A stretch of 64,000 nt of DNA, taken from assembly GCF_017743935.1 (NCBI RefSeq), contig NZ_JAGHRE010000005.1, positions 298,807 through 362,806 on the forward strand. Direction: 5' to 3'. This stretch comes from Tropicibacter sp. R16_0 (GTDB lineage: Bacteria; Pseudomonadota; Alphaproteobacteria; Rhodobacterales; Rhodobacteraceae). The notes below the pieces were generated by a model that saw only the letters and a program-made list of their open reading frames with translations, was not told the origin of the DNA and did no database searches. Position numbers and translations under genes: made by a program. Numbering within the stretch: the stretch's first letter is position 1; every line of letters starts with the position of its first letter. Shown here one piece after another: positions 49,463 to 57,532 of this stretch.

Positions 49463-49765
49463 TTACAACTTTTCTGGTACCTCATCCAAATACTCTTGCC
49501 CGGCTCTGAGGATGAAGACAGTCTGAACTTCGCGCAGACCCTTGTATCCCAGACAACCTTTTTCTAGATCCTCGGAGTGCTTAACAATTCTGACAAAACC
49601 ATAATTCCAAGCCTGTTGAATACCGTGAAGAATCTCTTGAGGACTAGTTTCAGCAAACATTTGGTGTTCAAGAAGTACTGGTAGGTCGAGACCGACATCT
49701 ACAGCATCTGGCCCAACGATGTCTCGAATGGTCTGCAGTAACCGAACTGAAACTTCATCCAACAA
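49463..49765 (-). CDS. Hypothetical protein with TTG start
   Basis: This 100-residue protein was not recognised. It begins with TTG at 49765, preceded by AAAGGAGA at proper spacing, which supports it as a real gene. The composition is acidic and mixed alpha/beta (TIRDIVGPDAVDVGLDLPVL, then GYKGLREVQTVFIL). It ends next to the IS remnant. There is no signal peptide. Confidence 0.6.
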   Translation of the reverse strand: MLDEVSVRLLQTIRDIVGPDAVDVGLDLPVLLEHQMFAETSPQEILHGIQQAWNYGFVRIVKHSEDLEKGCLGYKGLREVQTVFILRAGQEYLDEVPEKL

Positions 49766-50116
49766 AACGGTTCTCCTTTGAAACAGCGTTACGAGACCGA
49801 CGAAAGATCGAGCCGCAGTTGCTCCGTTCTTCGGTATGATCCTGATGAGCGGTGTGCTGCAGAGGCCTTATCCCAAAGCTGATTGCCTAGGACAAGTTAA
49901 AAAGCCGTCCAGGTTTCCATGGAGATGATCCAACCAAATTTACTCACCACTGAGCATCCTCTCAACAAAAACTAGTGGGTACGTTAGTTCCCACGCTTGC
50001 TGAGGATCAATGTGACGTCAAAGCTGGGATCTGAATGACTTGTTGGACGGAAGCATAACAACAAGCGGCCGATCTCGATTCTCCAAAACGACTACCAGCA
50101 GTTTTTGCGTGCTTGT
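49766..50116. other. Intergenic stretch with no gene seen
   Basis: About 350 bases between a hypothetical gene and the RTX gene. No frame with a ribosome-binding site and no RNA fold was recognised. Confidence 0.55.
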
Positions 50117-51232
50117 TCAGGATGTGAATTGGTGCTCGACATAGATCAAAATATCCGGCCGTAGACCATCTGCCTCCTGCGAGGTCAGAAGAGTCGGCGC
50201 ACTCATTTTCCCGCCGTTTGAATAGCCAACTGACGTGCTTTCATCGCAGTTGATTGTGAGTAGATGCTCTCCGTCGACTTTGATGGTGAGTTCTTCTCCG
50301 TCTCGCTGGAGAGTGATCCTATCATCTAGATTGTATGATGCATGCGTTTCTGGATCTTCGTTCACGACACCGCTACTGAGGCCGAGGTTCAAGACGTCTT
50401 CGCTCGGATCAAAATCCTCAATTATTGCGTTTCCACCAGTCAGAAATATCTCGTCTCCACCATCACCGCCTATAACCGTGTCACCATTTGAGGCCCAGAT
50501 AGTATCGTCCCCAGCCCCTCCGTCGATAAAATCAGGTTTGTCACTCAACAGAAAACCCGACAGAGACCCTCCTGTGCTTGCAAGTAAGTTCTCGCCATTC
50601 CCGATGATGCGATCATCTCCTTCACCACCAGAGAGGGTACTAGAGCCTTCATCAGAAATAATCAGATCATTTCCATCTCCGCCGTCAATGGTGGCACCAT
50701 CTCCGTTGGCGATGAGAACCTCATCGCTAGCTCCCCCCGTAACCACTGCAGCGCCCCGCGAAATGGCGACTAGGTCATATAGCTCGTCCGATACGTTGCT
50801 GCCGACCAAGTTATCTCCCTCACCAAGATAGAAGAGGCCATATTCAGTTTCACTTGCATCAATCCGATCTGCCTCGTCCCCATCCCTGACCGTAACTGGC
50901 CCCTCAGAGCTGTCCGACAAGTTCAGAAAATCCGAAGCCGAGAGAACAGTCTCCTCATCTGAGTTCCACTCGGCACTATTCAACGTGCTCAGAAGGACAT
51001 TGAAGTTCGCAACGGCCTCTCTTTGACCTTCGGAGCCATTGTCAACTTGATCAGGGACCACATCCTCACTGCTCTGAAGCACCTGATCCGTTTCCCTGTC
51101 AAATACTTCAGTGTCTCCCATGTCCGGATCATCGTCTAAGCTGTTTGTCGCCCCTTCTTCTGTATCACCGAGAAGCGGCAACATTGCCGCGCCACCGGCA
51201 AGTAAAAACCCGATAATGGCCAGCGGTCCCAT
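50117..51232 (-). CDS. RTX-type calcium-binding secreted protein
   Basis: This 371-residue protein has a hydrophobic N-terminal helix (IIGFLLAGGAAMLPLLG), an acidic region, then RTX nonapeptide repeats (GGDGNDLII, GGEGDDRII, GGAGDDTIW, GGDGGDEIF) at about residues 180-270. An FDPSEDVLNL stretch follows, as often in type I secreted proteins. Calcium binding folds such repeats outside the cell. No secretion genes are near. It lies in the AT-rich part of the island. Confidence 0.83.
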   Translation of the reverse strand: MGPLAIIGFLLAGGAAMLPLLGDTEEGATNSLDDDPDMGDTEVFDRETDQVLQSSEDVVPDQVDNGSEGQREAVANFNVLLSTLNSAEWNSDEETVLSASDFLNLSDSSEGPVTVRDGDEADRIDASETEYGLFYLGEGDNLVGSNVSDELYDLVAISRGAAVVTGGASDEVLIANGDGATIDGGDGNDLIISDEGSSTLSGGEGDDRIIGNGENLLASTGGSLSGFLLSDKPDFIDGGAGDDTIWASNGDTVIGGDGGDEIFLTGGNAIIEDFDPSEDVLNLGLSSGVVNEDPETHASYNLDDRITLQRDGEELTIKVDGEHLLTINCDESTSVGYSNGGKMSAPTLLTSQEADGLRPDILIYVEHQFTS

Positions 51233-52039
51233 TGCTTCCTCCGACTAAATTTCCAGAACTATATTGAAACTAACCAATCCCCTTTGTTCAAGCATTCACC
51301 GAAATTGCAGTTAACGTATTCTGTTTAGAATATGCCACTGTTCGCCACAAATTTCAGGAGAATCTTCGGCTCCGCCCTATCCCAAATGGCGCGACACCAA
51401 GTTTCGAAACGGTTTGCTAGCCGTTCATCTAGACACGAGAACAAACGCGGCCGCTCGCTAGGAGCAGGATACATTGATTTTCTCCGTACCGTGTGATTGC
51501 TGGCAAAAAAACCGCGATGAACATGTCTGGTCTATTTTGGTTGAGCGACGCGCAGATTGCGCGTCTTAGTACCTGCGTTCCGAAGTCTCATGGCAAGCTT
51601 CGGGTTGCGTGCAAGCGGGTTCAACGCTGGATTATCCTCATTGACCGCAATGGGTTTAGGTAGCGCGATACCCCCGCAACTTTTGCCCCTCACAGAACGC
51701 TCTACAGCCGCTGGAAGAGCTAGAGCGAGAAGAGCATCATCAAACGTAAGTTGGCTGGCCACACCGCTGAGCACTGCAAAAAACCGAGAAGAGCGATGCA
51801 ACCTACCCATCGCTCTCGCATCTACCGCCATCAATTGGCTATGAAACCTGCCTCTGGGAGAGAACCAGAACTGCCGTGTCATCGAAGCTATCGCGGTGGC
51901 TTAACCTCGTGTAATTTGGCGCAGAAGGCTTCAAAGGCGGCATAAGGTCCAAGTTAACTGATGGACCACGTCTCTGGACACACTGCTTTGTTTCAGCGAG
52001 CGAAATTTGTTCGAAACAAGAAACTATTCAGAGTGGCAC
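51233..52039. other. Gene-poor stretch with an IS fragment
   Basis: About 800 bases without a convincing gene. It contains a short IS5-type transposase start (51517-51566) and an open minus-strand frame of 116 codons that runs through it and is therefore doubtful. The promoter of the RTX gene must lie at its left edge. Confidence 0.5.
51517..51566 (+). mobile_element. Fragment of IS5-type transposase start
   Basis: The plus strand reads MNMSGLFWLSDAQIARL, almost the same as the start of the decayed IS5-family transposase at 48861-49350 (MNMSGLF-stop-LNDAQMARL). The similarity breaks off after about 50 bases. It is a leftover of a second, related element. Confidence 0.6.
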
Positions 52040-52195
52040 CTATTTGATTTCCGCTTCTGTGCCACTTGAAATTTCATCCGCGGGCTTGTTGGCCTTGAGA
52101 GTCTCTTCAAGAGATTTGTGCAAGTCAGGTAGTTCGTTAAGCCTGGCATATTGAGAAAGGTCCCGTAAGACTGCGTAAACCCAGTCATGCTGCAT
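52040..52195 (-). CDS. Small protein, MQHDW family, copy 1
   Basis: This 51-residue protein reads MQHDWVYAVLRDLSQYARL then PDLHKSLEETLKA. It is paralogous to the gene at 56830-57018. Both share the same start context (a purine-rich GG-x-GAAAACT just before ATGCA), which fixes the start at 52195. It is predicted to be helical and soluble. Function is unknown. A near-perfect CtrA box (GTAA-N7-TTAA read on the minus strand) lies 45 bases upstream. Confidence 0.72.
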   Translation of the reverse strand: MQHDWVYAVLRDLSQYARLNELPDLHKSLEETLKANKPADEISSGTEAEIK

Positions 52196-52240
52196 CAGTT
52201 TTCCCCCGATTGTTTTACTGACATCTTTCAATGAAGTTGG

Positions 52241-52255
52241 TTAACAGAGTGTTAC
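52241..52255 (-). promoter_or_regulatory. Near-consensus CtrA-type box
   Basis: GTAA-CACTCTG-TTAA on the minus strand matches seven of eight consensus positions and is followed by CC, giving the strong half site TTAACC. It is 45 bases upstream of the small gene at 52195. Confidence 0.5.
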
Positions 52256-52607
52256 TAAAGACATAGTATGAGTACACGTTAGCTAAGGTCACAGTTGATC
52301 TGAAATTATTTTGTCTATTTTGGCAAATTTGACTTGAAGCTTGTTTCATCTCCATATCAATAGCTCTACATCATCCAAGCACGCCCAAGGGAAACCGGCA
52401 GATCATCTGCGTTCGTTCATCTGATATCGGAGGTGTTCTTGGTACGTAATTCTGTATTGCGCCCAAGTGTGACGAGCCTGGTCTGTCCGGTTATCACATT
52501 GCAAGGTTCATGAAGGCCGACGTTTGGTTCGACTGAGGGACCGGCGCGCAAAGGCTCAAACTTCCGAGGCCGCGATCACAGATAGAGCGCCATATGCAAA
52601 TCCACGA

Positions 52608-52727
52608 TGGGTTCACACAAACAATGTGTGTTTGCGTTACAATCCCGTGTGTCAGGGTTGCGCGGAGTTGGGAGCGGTTGAACCAGCAACTGACATGGAT
52701 CACGCAAGCCGCACAAAAGGGAAAAAT
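52608..52727 (+). pseudogene. HNH endonuclease fragment
   Basis: The frame reads RYNPVCQGCAELGAVEPATDMDHA, the Cys pair and the first His of an HNH nuclease (usual form NPLC-x2-C ... ATVVDH). The second half with the other metal ligands is missing. It is a leftover of a phage- or element-borne nuclease. Confidence 0.55.
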
Positions 52728-52772
52728 AGCTCTTCCAGGATCAAAAAACTGGCACATTCCCTACCAAAATAG

Positions 52773-53176
52773 GACTTGCTCAAGGTAGGGCTCAAACTCA
52801 AACAAGTCAGGAGATCATCGCAACGATATGCAGCTGGTCATAAGGCAGGATAGGAGTAACGTTTTCGGAAAGGAAACCCGTGGCCCCAGGAGATCAGTCG
52901 CTCATGAAAGTAGACTGACACGGGATGGTCAATTTTGCACAATGACTGCCCGTCGATCACTATCTGAGTGATCGCTCCGCCCGAGGCCGGGTATCGATAC
53001 AATGAAACGATTTTGGTTAACGATTGGTAAACAAAAAACTGCTATCTTTGAATGAGTTTCGCCGTTGTGAGAGACCAAGGATAAGACAGTCAGAACTGGG
53101 CGGTCGCTACTCTAACAAGCTGTCGTTCGCACACGTCCAAATCGTACCGGAGCCTTCGGTTGTATCTCGGGCTTCA
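52773..53176. other. Intergenic stretch with no gene seen
   Basis: About 400 bases. A loose TTAA-N7-TAAA lies near 53016 but serves no visible gene. No other feature was recognised. Confidence 0.5.
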
Positions 53177-53524
53177 CTATCCGGTTCCATTTCGTTCGCT
53201 AATATCGTTGTTGCTTGCTGTCTTTTTTTGCTTCTTGAGCTGCCAGAAATTGGAGCCTACAACCCCAACAAACGCCAAATTCAACGCCCACAGCATCCAA
53301 ATTGAGTCGAGGTGGAAAAGCATCCCTGCTGATATGCTCGCAACCATTAATTTGAAACCGATCCAACCATATCGCTCGAGATGTCGCATGCCAAAGTCGA
53401 TGATCGGATTAAGCTCGCTAGCGCCTCGAGCGAGAGCTATTTGGGTTGTCCAGATATCCAGCAGTTGGAGAACACACCAAAGAGAAATAGCAGTGGGCCA
53501 AGAGGTAAAAAGAAGTTCAATCAT
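53177..53524 (-). CDS. Small membrane protein, DUF5658-like
   Basis: This 115-residue protein has about three membrane helices. The sequence LLDIWTTQIALARGASELNPII then WIGFKLMVASI matches the DUF5658 pattern (Asp, Thr-Thr, Gly, Glu-x-Asn-Pro), a family of small membrane proteins of unknown role. The C-terminal end is basic and lies in the cytoplasm. It follows the small YHWFT gene on the same strand. Confidence 0.72.
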   Translation of the reverse strand: MIELLFTSWPTAISLWCVLQLLDIWTTQIALARGASELNPIIDFGMRHLERYGWIGFKLMVASISAGMLFHLDSIWMLWALNLAFVGVVGSNFWQLKKQKKTASNNDISERNGTG

Positions 53525-53597
53525 GGCTGCGCTCGCGTTGATCAGTTCAAAAGACCTAACCCCAGACTATTCAGATTACCCTGCCTGAGAAATTTCA

Positions 53598-53840
53598 TCA
53601 AACGGTTAGCCCGCGAAGGTGGGATACCTTATCAGGCGCCAGATCAGCCAATTCAAGCTTCAGGTAAAGATCGTCGCTAATCTCACCCAACCGTTGCAGA
53701 TCCTGTTGTGAGAGCTTTGCCTCTTCAACGAATGTCTTTATGACACCGCCAAGGCCAAGGATGGCTCGGTTGTCAGATGCTTCAACTGTGTCGTTGGTCA
53801 GATCTTCGATGGCTTTCGTGAACCAGTGATAGTCTTTCAT
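53598..53840 (-). CDS. Small protein, YHWFT family, copy 1
   Basis: This 80-residue protein reads MKDYHWFTKAIEDL then AILGLGGVIKTFVEEA and LQRLGEISDDLY. Two paralogs lie at 54518-54763 and 56300-56536. The start is fixed by the 13-base leader GTCATTCTTGGAG placed seven bases before the ATG, shared exactly with copy 2. Predicted helical and acidic; no known domain. Function is unknown. Confidence 0.75.
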   Translation of the reverse strand: MKDYHWFTKAIEDLTNDTVEASDNRAILGLGGVIKTFVEEAKLSQQDLQRLGEISDDLYLKLELADLAPDKVSHLRGLTV

Positions 53841-54279
53841 CTTGCATCTCCAAGAATGACATGTGTCTCCTCCCCAGGCCATGGTTGAGCTACATGGTAA
53901 ATATGCAGTGAACAGTGCCCTGCTGCGACGCCATTTTTTGTTCCCCAGATGGAAACAGACTGTTTCCAAAGGGGGGGGCTTTGAGGCCTGACCCGAGCAA
54001 GCTACTTGGCCACTGTGGCGGCAAGGTCTGATCAGCATCGTTTGATAACTGTCAGGCTTTCAGCGCGTCGTTACTTGTTGCTTTACGTAAAGGTCAAAGC
54101 CTCTACTCGTCGACATCAAAGCCACCAGTTTCATTTTAGGGAAATCTCTGAGAGAAGGCACAACCCTTGGTAGAAAATGGCGAGTTGTTGCTCAAAGTCT
54201 AGTGATAGGCCCGTCAGATTTACTTTTCGTTAACTAGCTAAAATTTACCCTAAACCTGCCAGCAATCGGGAGAAAAGTG
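53841..54279. other. Intergenic stretch between divergent small genes
   Basis: About 440 bases between the minus-strand YHWFT gene and the plus-strand EAEGLTK gene. It should hold two promoters. No full CtrA box was found here. No coding frame of interest. Confidence 0.5.
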
Positions 54280-54435
54280 ATGGATGACAATTTGCTAAGT
54301 AAACTTCGCAAAGTCGCAGAACGCCTAGAGGCTGAGGGTTTGACAAAGTCTGCAGCGAGTGTGCGTCTTGCCATCATATGTTCCCAACATGGAAGCAGTA
54401 TTGTCATCCATGAGAAGCAAGAAAGAGCCTCCTAA
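54280..54435 (+). CDS. Small protein, EAEGLTK family, copy 1
   Basis: This 51-residue protein begins MDDNLLSKLRKVAERLEAEGLTKSAASVRL with key motif RLEAEGLTK. A paralog is at 56058-56246 (RLEAEGLTKTAACLK). GGGAG lies six bases before the ATG. After residue 32 the two copies differ, and this one may be shortened. Predicted helical. It precedes a YHWFT gene, as does the second copy. Confidence 0.68.
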   Translation: MDDNLLSKLRKVAERLEAEGLTKSAASVRLAIICSQHGSSIVIHEKQERAS

Positions 54436-54444
54436 GGATTGGCG

Positions 54445-54459
54445 TTAATGACTTGTTAA
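54445..54459 (+). promoter_or_regulatory. CtrA-type box upstream of YHWFT copy 2
   Basis: TTAA-TGACTTG-TTAA is a perfect match to TTAA-N7-TTAA. It sits 58 bases before the GTG at 54518 and just after the stop of the preceding small gene. Confidence 0.7.
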
Positions 54460-54517
54460 CTATGTGCCTCAAGCATGTATGTGGGAGTGAAACCATAGTC
54501 ATTCTTGGAGTTACATT

Positions 54518-54763
54518 GTGCGGGATTATCACTGGTTTACGGACGTTATCGCAAACTTGGCGACCACTTCAGGGGACGCCAAGGAGAACCTCGCAATTCT
54601 TGGCTTGGGCGGCGTTATAAGTACATTCGTTGAAGAAGCAGACCTTCCAAATCGTGACATTCAACGGTTGGAAGAGATCAATGACGATCTATTTCGAAGG
54701 CTTGAAGCTGCAGATCGCCCGGCTGCGAATGCCACTTCAGCATGGAGCTCTTCCGCACCATGA
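54518..54763 (+). CDS. Small protein, YHWFT family, copy 2
   Basis: This 81-residue protein starts at GTG with the same 13-base leader and seven-base spacing as copy 1. It reads MRDYHWFTDVIANL, AILGLGGVISTFVEEADL and IQRLEEINDDLFRRLE, very close to copy 1 over the first 65 residues. The end is different and low in complexity. Its stop overlaps the start of a tiny membrane protein gene. Confidence 0.76.
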   Translation: MRDYHWFTDVIANLATTSGDAKENLAILGLGGVISTFVEEADLPNRDIQRLEEINDDLFRRLEAADRPAANATSAWSSSAP

Positions 54764-54906
54764 CCAAAAACAAACCGGATAACATGAATGCACCACCGCC
54801 TCGCCAGAGAGCGATCTACAAGTGGCTGTTGTTCTCGGGTTCGGGTTGCTTTTATGCTTTGTTGTTCTGGGGTGCTGCGCGCCAGGTAATGACTTGGTTG
54901 AGTTGA
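54760..54906 (+). CDS. Tiny single-pass membrane protein coupled to YHWFT copy 2
   Basis: This 48-residue protein has an N-terminal Pro-rich polar part (PPPRQRAIYKW) and one hydrophobic helix (LLFSGSGCFYALLFWGAA). Its ATG overlaps the stop of the YHWFT gene by four bases (ATGA), the sign of translational coupling. It is too short for most gene callers. Function unknown; it could anchor or signal for its partner. Confidence 0.6.
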   Translation: MTKNKPDNMNAPPPRQRAIYKWLLFSGSGCFYALLFWGAARQVMTWLS

Positions 54907-55993
54907 CGGGACAACTTTGAGGTTGAGTGTCATTGCTGGCTCTCGCGCTAGATGAATTTCACTGGAGCGGGGTAGTTCGTGGAACGACAATGCAGCTGAG
55001 TAAGCTGGGAGTAACGCACCTTGACTGGGCAGACCAGACAGACGTTGGTCCAGTAGCGCCGAACCACCAGACCGCCTTTTTTTGATCGTGTACCGATATT
55101 TTTGCGCTCCACCTGCCAGGCAGCGGCAGACATCCGCCTCTGTGTCATAGGCAAAGTCTGCCTTCATGTACTTGCCCTTCTTATGCTTAGCAGAGGTTTC
55201 GGGACGAGGAGCGTCGCGTAAACGCCGTCCTCGTGACAGGCTAGTGTTTCGCGACCACTGAAGTAGTCTTTATGCGGACTGTGGTGAATGATAGATCCAG
55301 CACCGGAAAATGCGTTCAAACCGAAAGTGCAGGTAAGGGAATCATCCACAACGATGTAGGGAACGGGCATAAGATCATCGCAGTCAGTTATTCTTGGCTT
55401 GTGGCTACCCTCTTTGAATTCGCTGAGCTGGGAGATTTTTGGGATTGCTCGAAGATGCTCGGCTCTCAACGTGCGTACCAAAGTTTTTCGCCAAGCATTG
55501 TCGAAGATGCTTCTTTATGGCTGCAAAAGTTTCCGATTAGGCAAACGACATTAAGACTACTTGACATAATCCAACCTACACAATCGCTTTTGCACCTGCA
55601 TCTAAGCAACCCAAAACTGCTAGCTGGTCCTGCAAAACCCGGCCTATTCGCAGTCAACGACGACCTTGAGACCTTCTTAATCTCCTCCCCAGGCATCCAG
55701 CAAATACTTTGCAAAGATCACTAACTGCGAAAAGCGACGCCTGCACTTCGTCAGTGTCAGTAACACATAGGGCGGATGGCTTTCCATGGCGTTCTCGTTT
55801 GGGACGCGTTCGCGATCGTTGAACAAAAACCTGTTGAGGTGGCGTCGTTTTTTCATTCATTGGAATCGTCGCCAATAGAGCGTCGATCTGCCTTACCTAC
55901 CGTCTCGCTTTGGCGTCGGGGTCGACATCTTGTGAACTTACAACTTATAGGTGTGACTTTTCCCTGCCCGACTAGATGTCGCGTTCTACTCAG
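54907..55993. other. Gene-poor stretch with only doubtful frames
   Basis: About 1.1 kb with open frames on both strands that lack ribosome-binding sites. The best is 55164-55481 on the minus strand (105 codons, TTG start, with PYIVVDDSLTCTFGLNAF that faintly recalls a receiver domain start). I treat it as a possible gene remnant only. Confidence 0.4.
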
Positions 55994-56008
55994 TTAATTC
56001 AATATTAA
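55994..56008 (+). promoter_or_regulatory. CtrA-type box upstream of EAEGLTK copy 2
   Basis: TTAA-TTCAATA-TTAA is a perfect match to TTAA-N7-TTAA. It lies 49 bases before the ATG at 56058, a distance like that of the other two boxes. Confidence 0.72.
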
Positions 56009-56057
56009 GAAGTGAATTTTAGGCAGATTTCTGAGTACTGTTAAAGAGGTGAGAGAC

Positions 56058-56246
56058 ATGGATGAAGAATTCCTGAGCAAAGTGAACAGAGCGATCACAA
56101 GGCTTGAGGCTGAAGGACTGACCAAGACCGCAGCGTGCCTCAAACAGGCTACACTAGAGTTTCGAGACGATGAGATTGCCACGGCCAAATTAGCTCAACG
56201 CCTTCTTTTTTCGAACGAAAGGAAGTCTTTACGGTCTATTAACTAG
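56058..56246 (+). CDS. Small protein, EAEGLTK family, copy 2
   Basis: This 62-residue helical protein reads MDEEFLSKVNRAITRLEAEG then LTKTAACLKQATLEF. The ATG at 56058 follows GAGGTGA; a GTG nine bases earlier is less likely. It is paralogous to 54280-54435 and precedes YHWFT copy 3, so the pair order is conserved. It lies under a perfect CtrA-type box. Function unknown. Confidence 0.74.
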   Translation: MDEEFLSKVNRAITRLEAEGLTKTAACLKQATLEFRDDEIATAKLAQRLLFSNERKSLRSIN

Positions 56247-56299
56247 TGTTGGACCAACCTGTATCAGGTTAAGACAAGAACCTGAGTTGGAGTTTTGCT

Positions 56300-56536
56300 G
56301 TGCAAGGATACCACTGGTTTACTATGACTATTGAAGGATTGACAGAAGACGCCCGTTTGGACCGTTCAGACATGTTGTTGCGTAGGCTCTCTGATGTCAT
56401 CGGAACCTTCGTCGAGGAAGCCGATCTTGCTCCTGAAGAGAAGGAGAGGCTTACTTGTATTCAGAAAAAGGCGATGGCCGCGACAGCATCCGGTGACAAA
56501 GAGAAAATCATCAAGTTTCCTGCCAGAATGTCCTAG
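56300..56536 (+). CDS. Small protein, YHWFT family, copy 3
   Basis: This 78-residue protein starts at GTG with TTGGAG seven bases before it, as in the other copies. It reads MQGYHWFTMTIEGLTED then VIGTFVEEADLAPEE, with lower similarity to copies 1 and 2, so the family has diverged. The C-terminal end is basic. It follows EAEGLTK copy 2 and is probably transcribed with it. Confidence 0.72.
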   Translation: MQGYHWFTMTIEGLTEDARLDRSDMLLRRLSDVIGTFVEEADLAPEEKERLTCIQKKAMAATASGDKEKIIKFPARMS

Positions 56537-56829
56537 TTTGGCCCCATTCAAAATAGATACTGAACTAGTAGGTTGACCGCTGTGTTCTCAAGGTCCGCCA
56601 GGTGCAAGTACTCTCCGGTTTGGATGTCGTCTACGGGTCGCGAACATTTCGCGGCCCGTATGGCACAAGCTAACTCCGCGAAAGGGGGCCTAATCAGTTA
56701 AATACTGAATGCTACACCATTGAAGGATGCATTCGTTTCCGTTGTTTAGTTTGCGCCCTTCGTTAGCATGTGCACTAGATCTTTCCAACCCAGGGCGTGA
56801 TCAGAGAATGTGAGAAAAGCAAGCACCGA
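56537..56829. other. Intergenic stretch with no gene seen
   Basis: About 290 bases between converging small genes. No terminator or coding frame was recognised. Confidence 0.5.
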
Positions 56830-57018
56830 TCAATATAACACTTCTTTATCGATATCTTTCGTCAGAAATACACCATCAGTGACTTTTTCATCTTTGCCCT
56901 CAAGTGCCTGGGCAATACCGATAGGTGCCTTTAGCGCCTCATGCAGATCCTGCAGCTGATTCATCTTGGCATACTCCGCAATGTCCTGAAGAACAGAATG
57001 AATCCAGCAATGATGCAT
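56830..57018 (-). CDS. Small protein, MQHDW family, copy 2
   Basis: This 62-residue protein reads MHHCWIHSVLQDIAEYAKM then LQDLHEALKA, paralogous to copy 1 at 52040-52195. The start at 57018 is supported by the shared GGAGAAAACT leader. The C-terminal 25 residues are extra. A weak CtrA-like site (CTAA-N7-CTAA, 57059-57073) is 40 bases upstream. Function unknown. Confidence 0.72.
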   Translation of the reverse strand: MHHCWIHSVLQDIAEYAKMNQLQDLHEALKAPIGIAQALEGKDEKVTDGVFLTKDIDKEVLY

Positions 57019-57212
57019 GAGTTTTCTCCGCGTGTTTCCCACACAAGCATAGCGCAAATTAGTTTCAATTTAGTTACGAAATCTTGCCATTCTATGAGCA
57101 ACGCTTTGCGGGAACGAAGTTTTCGAAGTGTAGCCGTGGCAGATTTGTTGCTCGAATAGCCGTCGATGCTTCCATGTATCCTGGGTTTTGTTGCACAAAT
57201 CAGTTGAAGGTC

Positions 57213-57522
57213 ATGCATCGCCTCTCTCGGACCAACTTAAGCGAAGAGGAATTGGCGTTCTTCGATCCATTGGCACAAAACCAAAGCCTGCTAGATGTAA
57301 TCGTAGACGACGAATTGCGACAGACTGTTCATGTGCTTGTCGAGCACCCCCCCAAAAAAAATAGTTAAGTTGTTTGGCAACGCAAAGAAAGCGCACGCCA
57401 AGCTACGGGTTCTGGTTCGACGCATTCTAGATACGGATACCCGACAGACTCGGCTCCTGCCGCAATCAACCTGGTACTATGCCAAAGCCGAAACGCTTTG
57501 GCATTGGCAAGCTCCGCAGTAA
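57213..57522 (+). pseudogene. hsdR: C-terminal remnant of type I restriction enzyme R subunit
   Basis: The plus strand reads NLSEEELAFFDPLAQNQSLL then ELRQTVHVLVE, matching the helical C-terminal region of HsdR (usual form GLTEEEIAFYDALAENESA). After a frameshift in a C/A run near 57350 it continues AKLRVLVRRIL and YYAKAETLWHW, also HsdR-like, to a stop at 57522. The first nine-tenths of the gene are missing. Just before it, 57183-57201 (GGGTTTTGTTGCACAAATC) looks like an IS end, which may mark the deletion point. Confidence 0.72.
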
Positions 57523-57532
57523 TTGAAGGGTC

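Noticed and set aside
51532..51882. Open minus-strand frame of 116 codons
   Set aside because: Its end runs antisense through the IS5-type fragment at 51517-51566, there is no ribosome-binding site and no recognised domain; it may be a shadow or remnant.
53013..53027. TTAA-N7-TAAA as a further CtrA box
   Set aside because: Only seven of eight positions fit and no supported gene starts within 100 bases on either side.
55164..55481. Minus-strand frame with VVDDS resembling a receiver domain
   Set aside because: Starts at TTG without a ribosome-binding site, lacks the other receiver motifs, and lies in a decayed stretch. Not reported as a gene.
52040..57018. CRISPR array among the small repeated genes
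   Set aside because: The repeats are diverged coding paralogs at irregular spacing, with no short identical repeats and no Cas genes.
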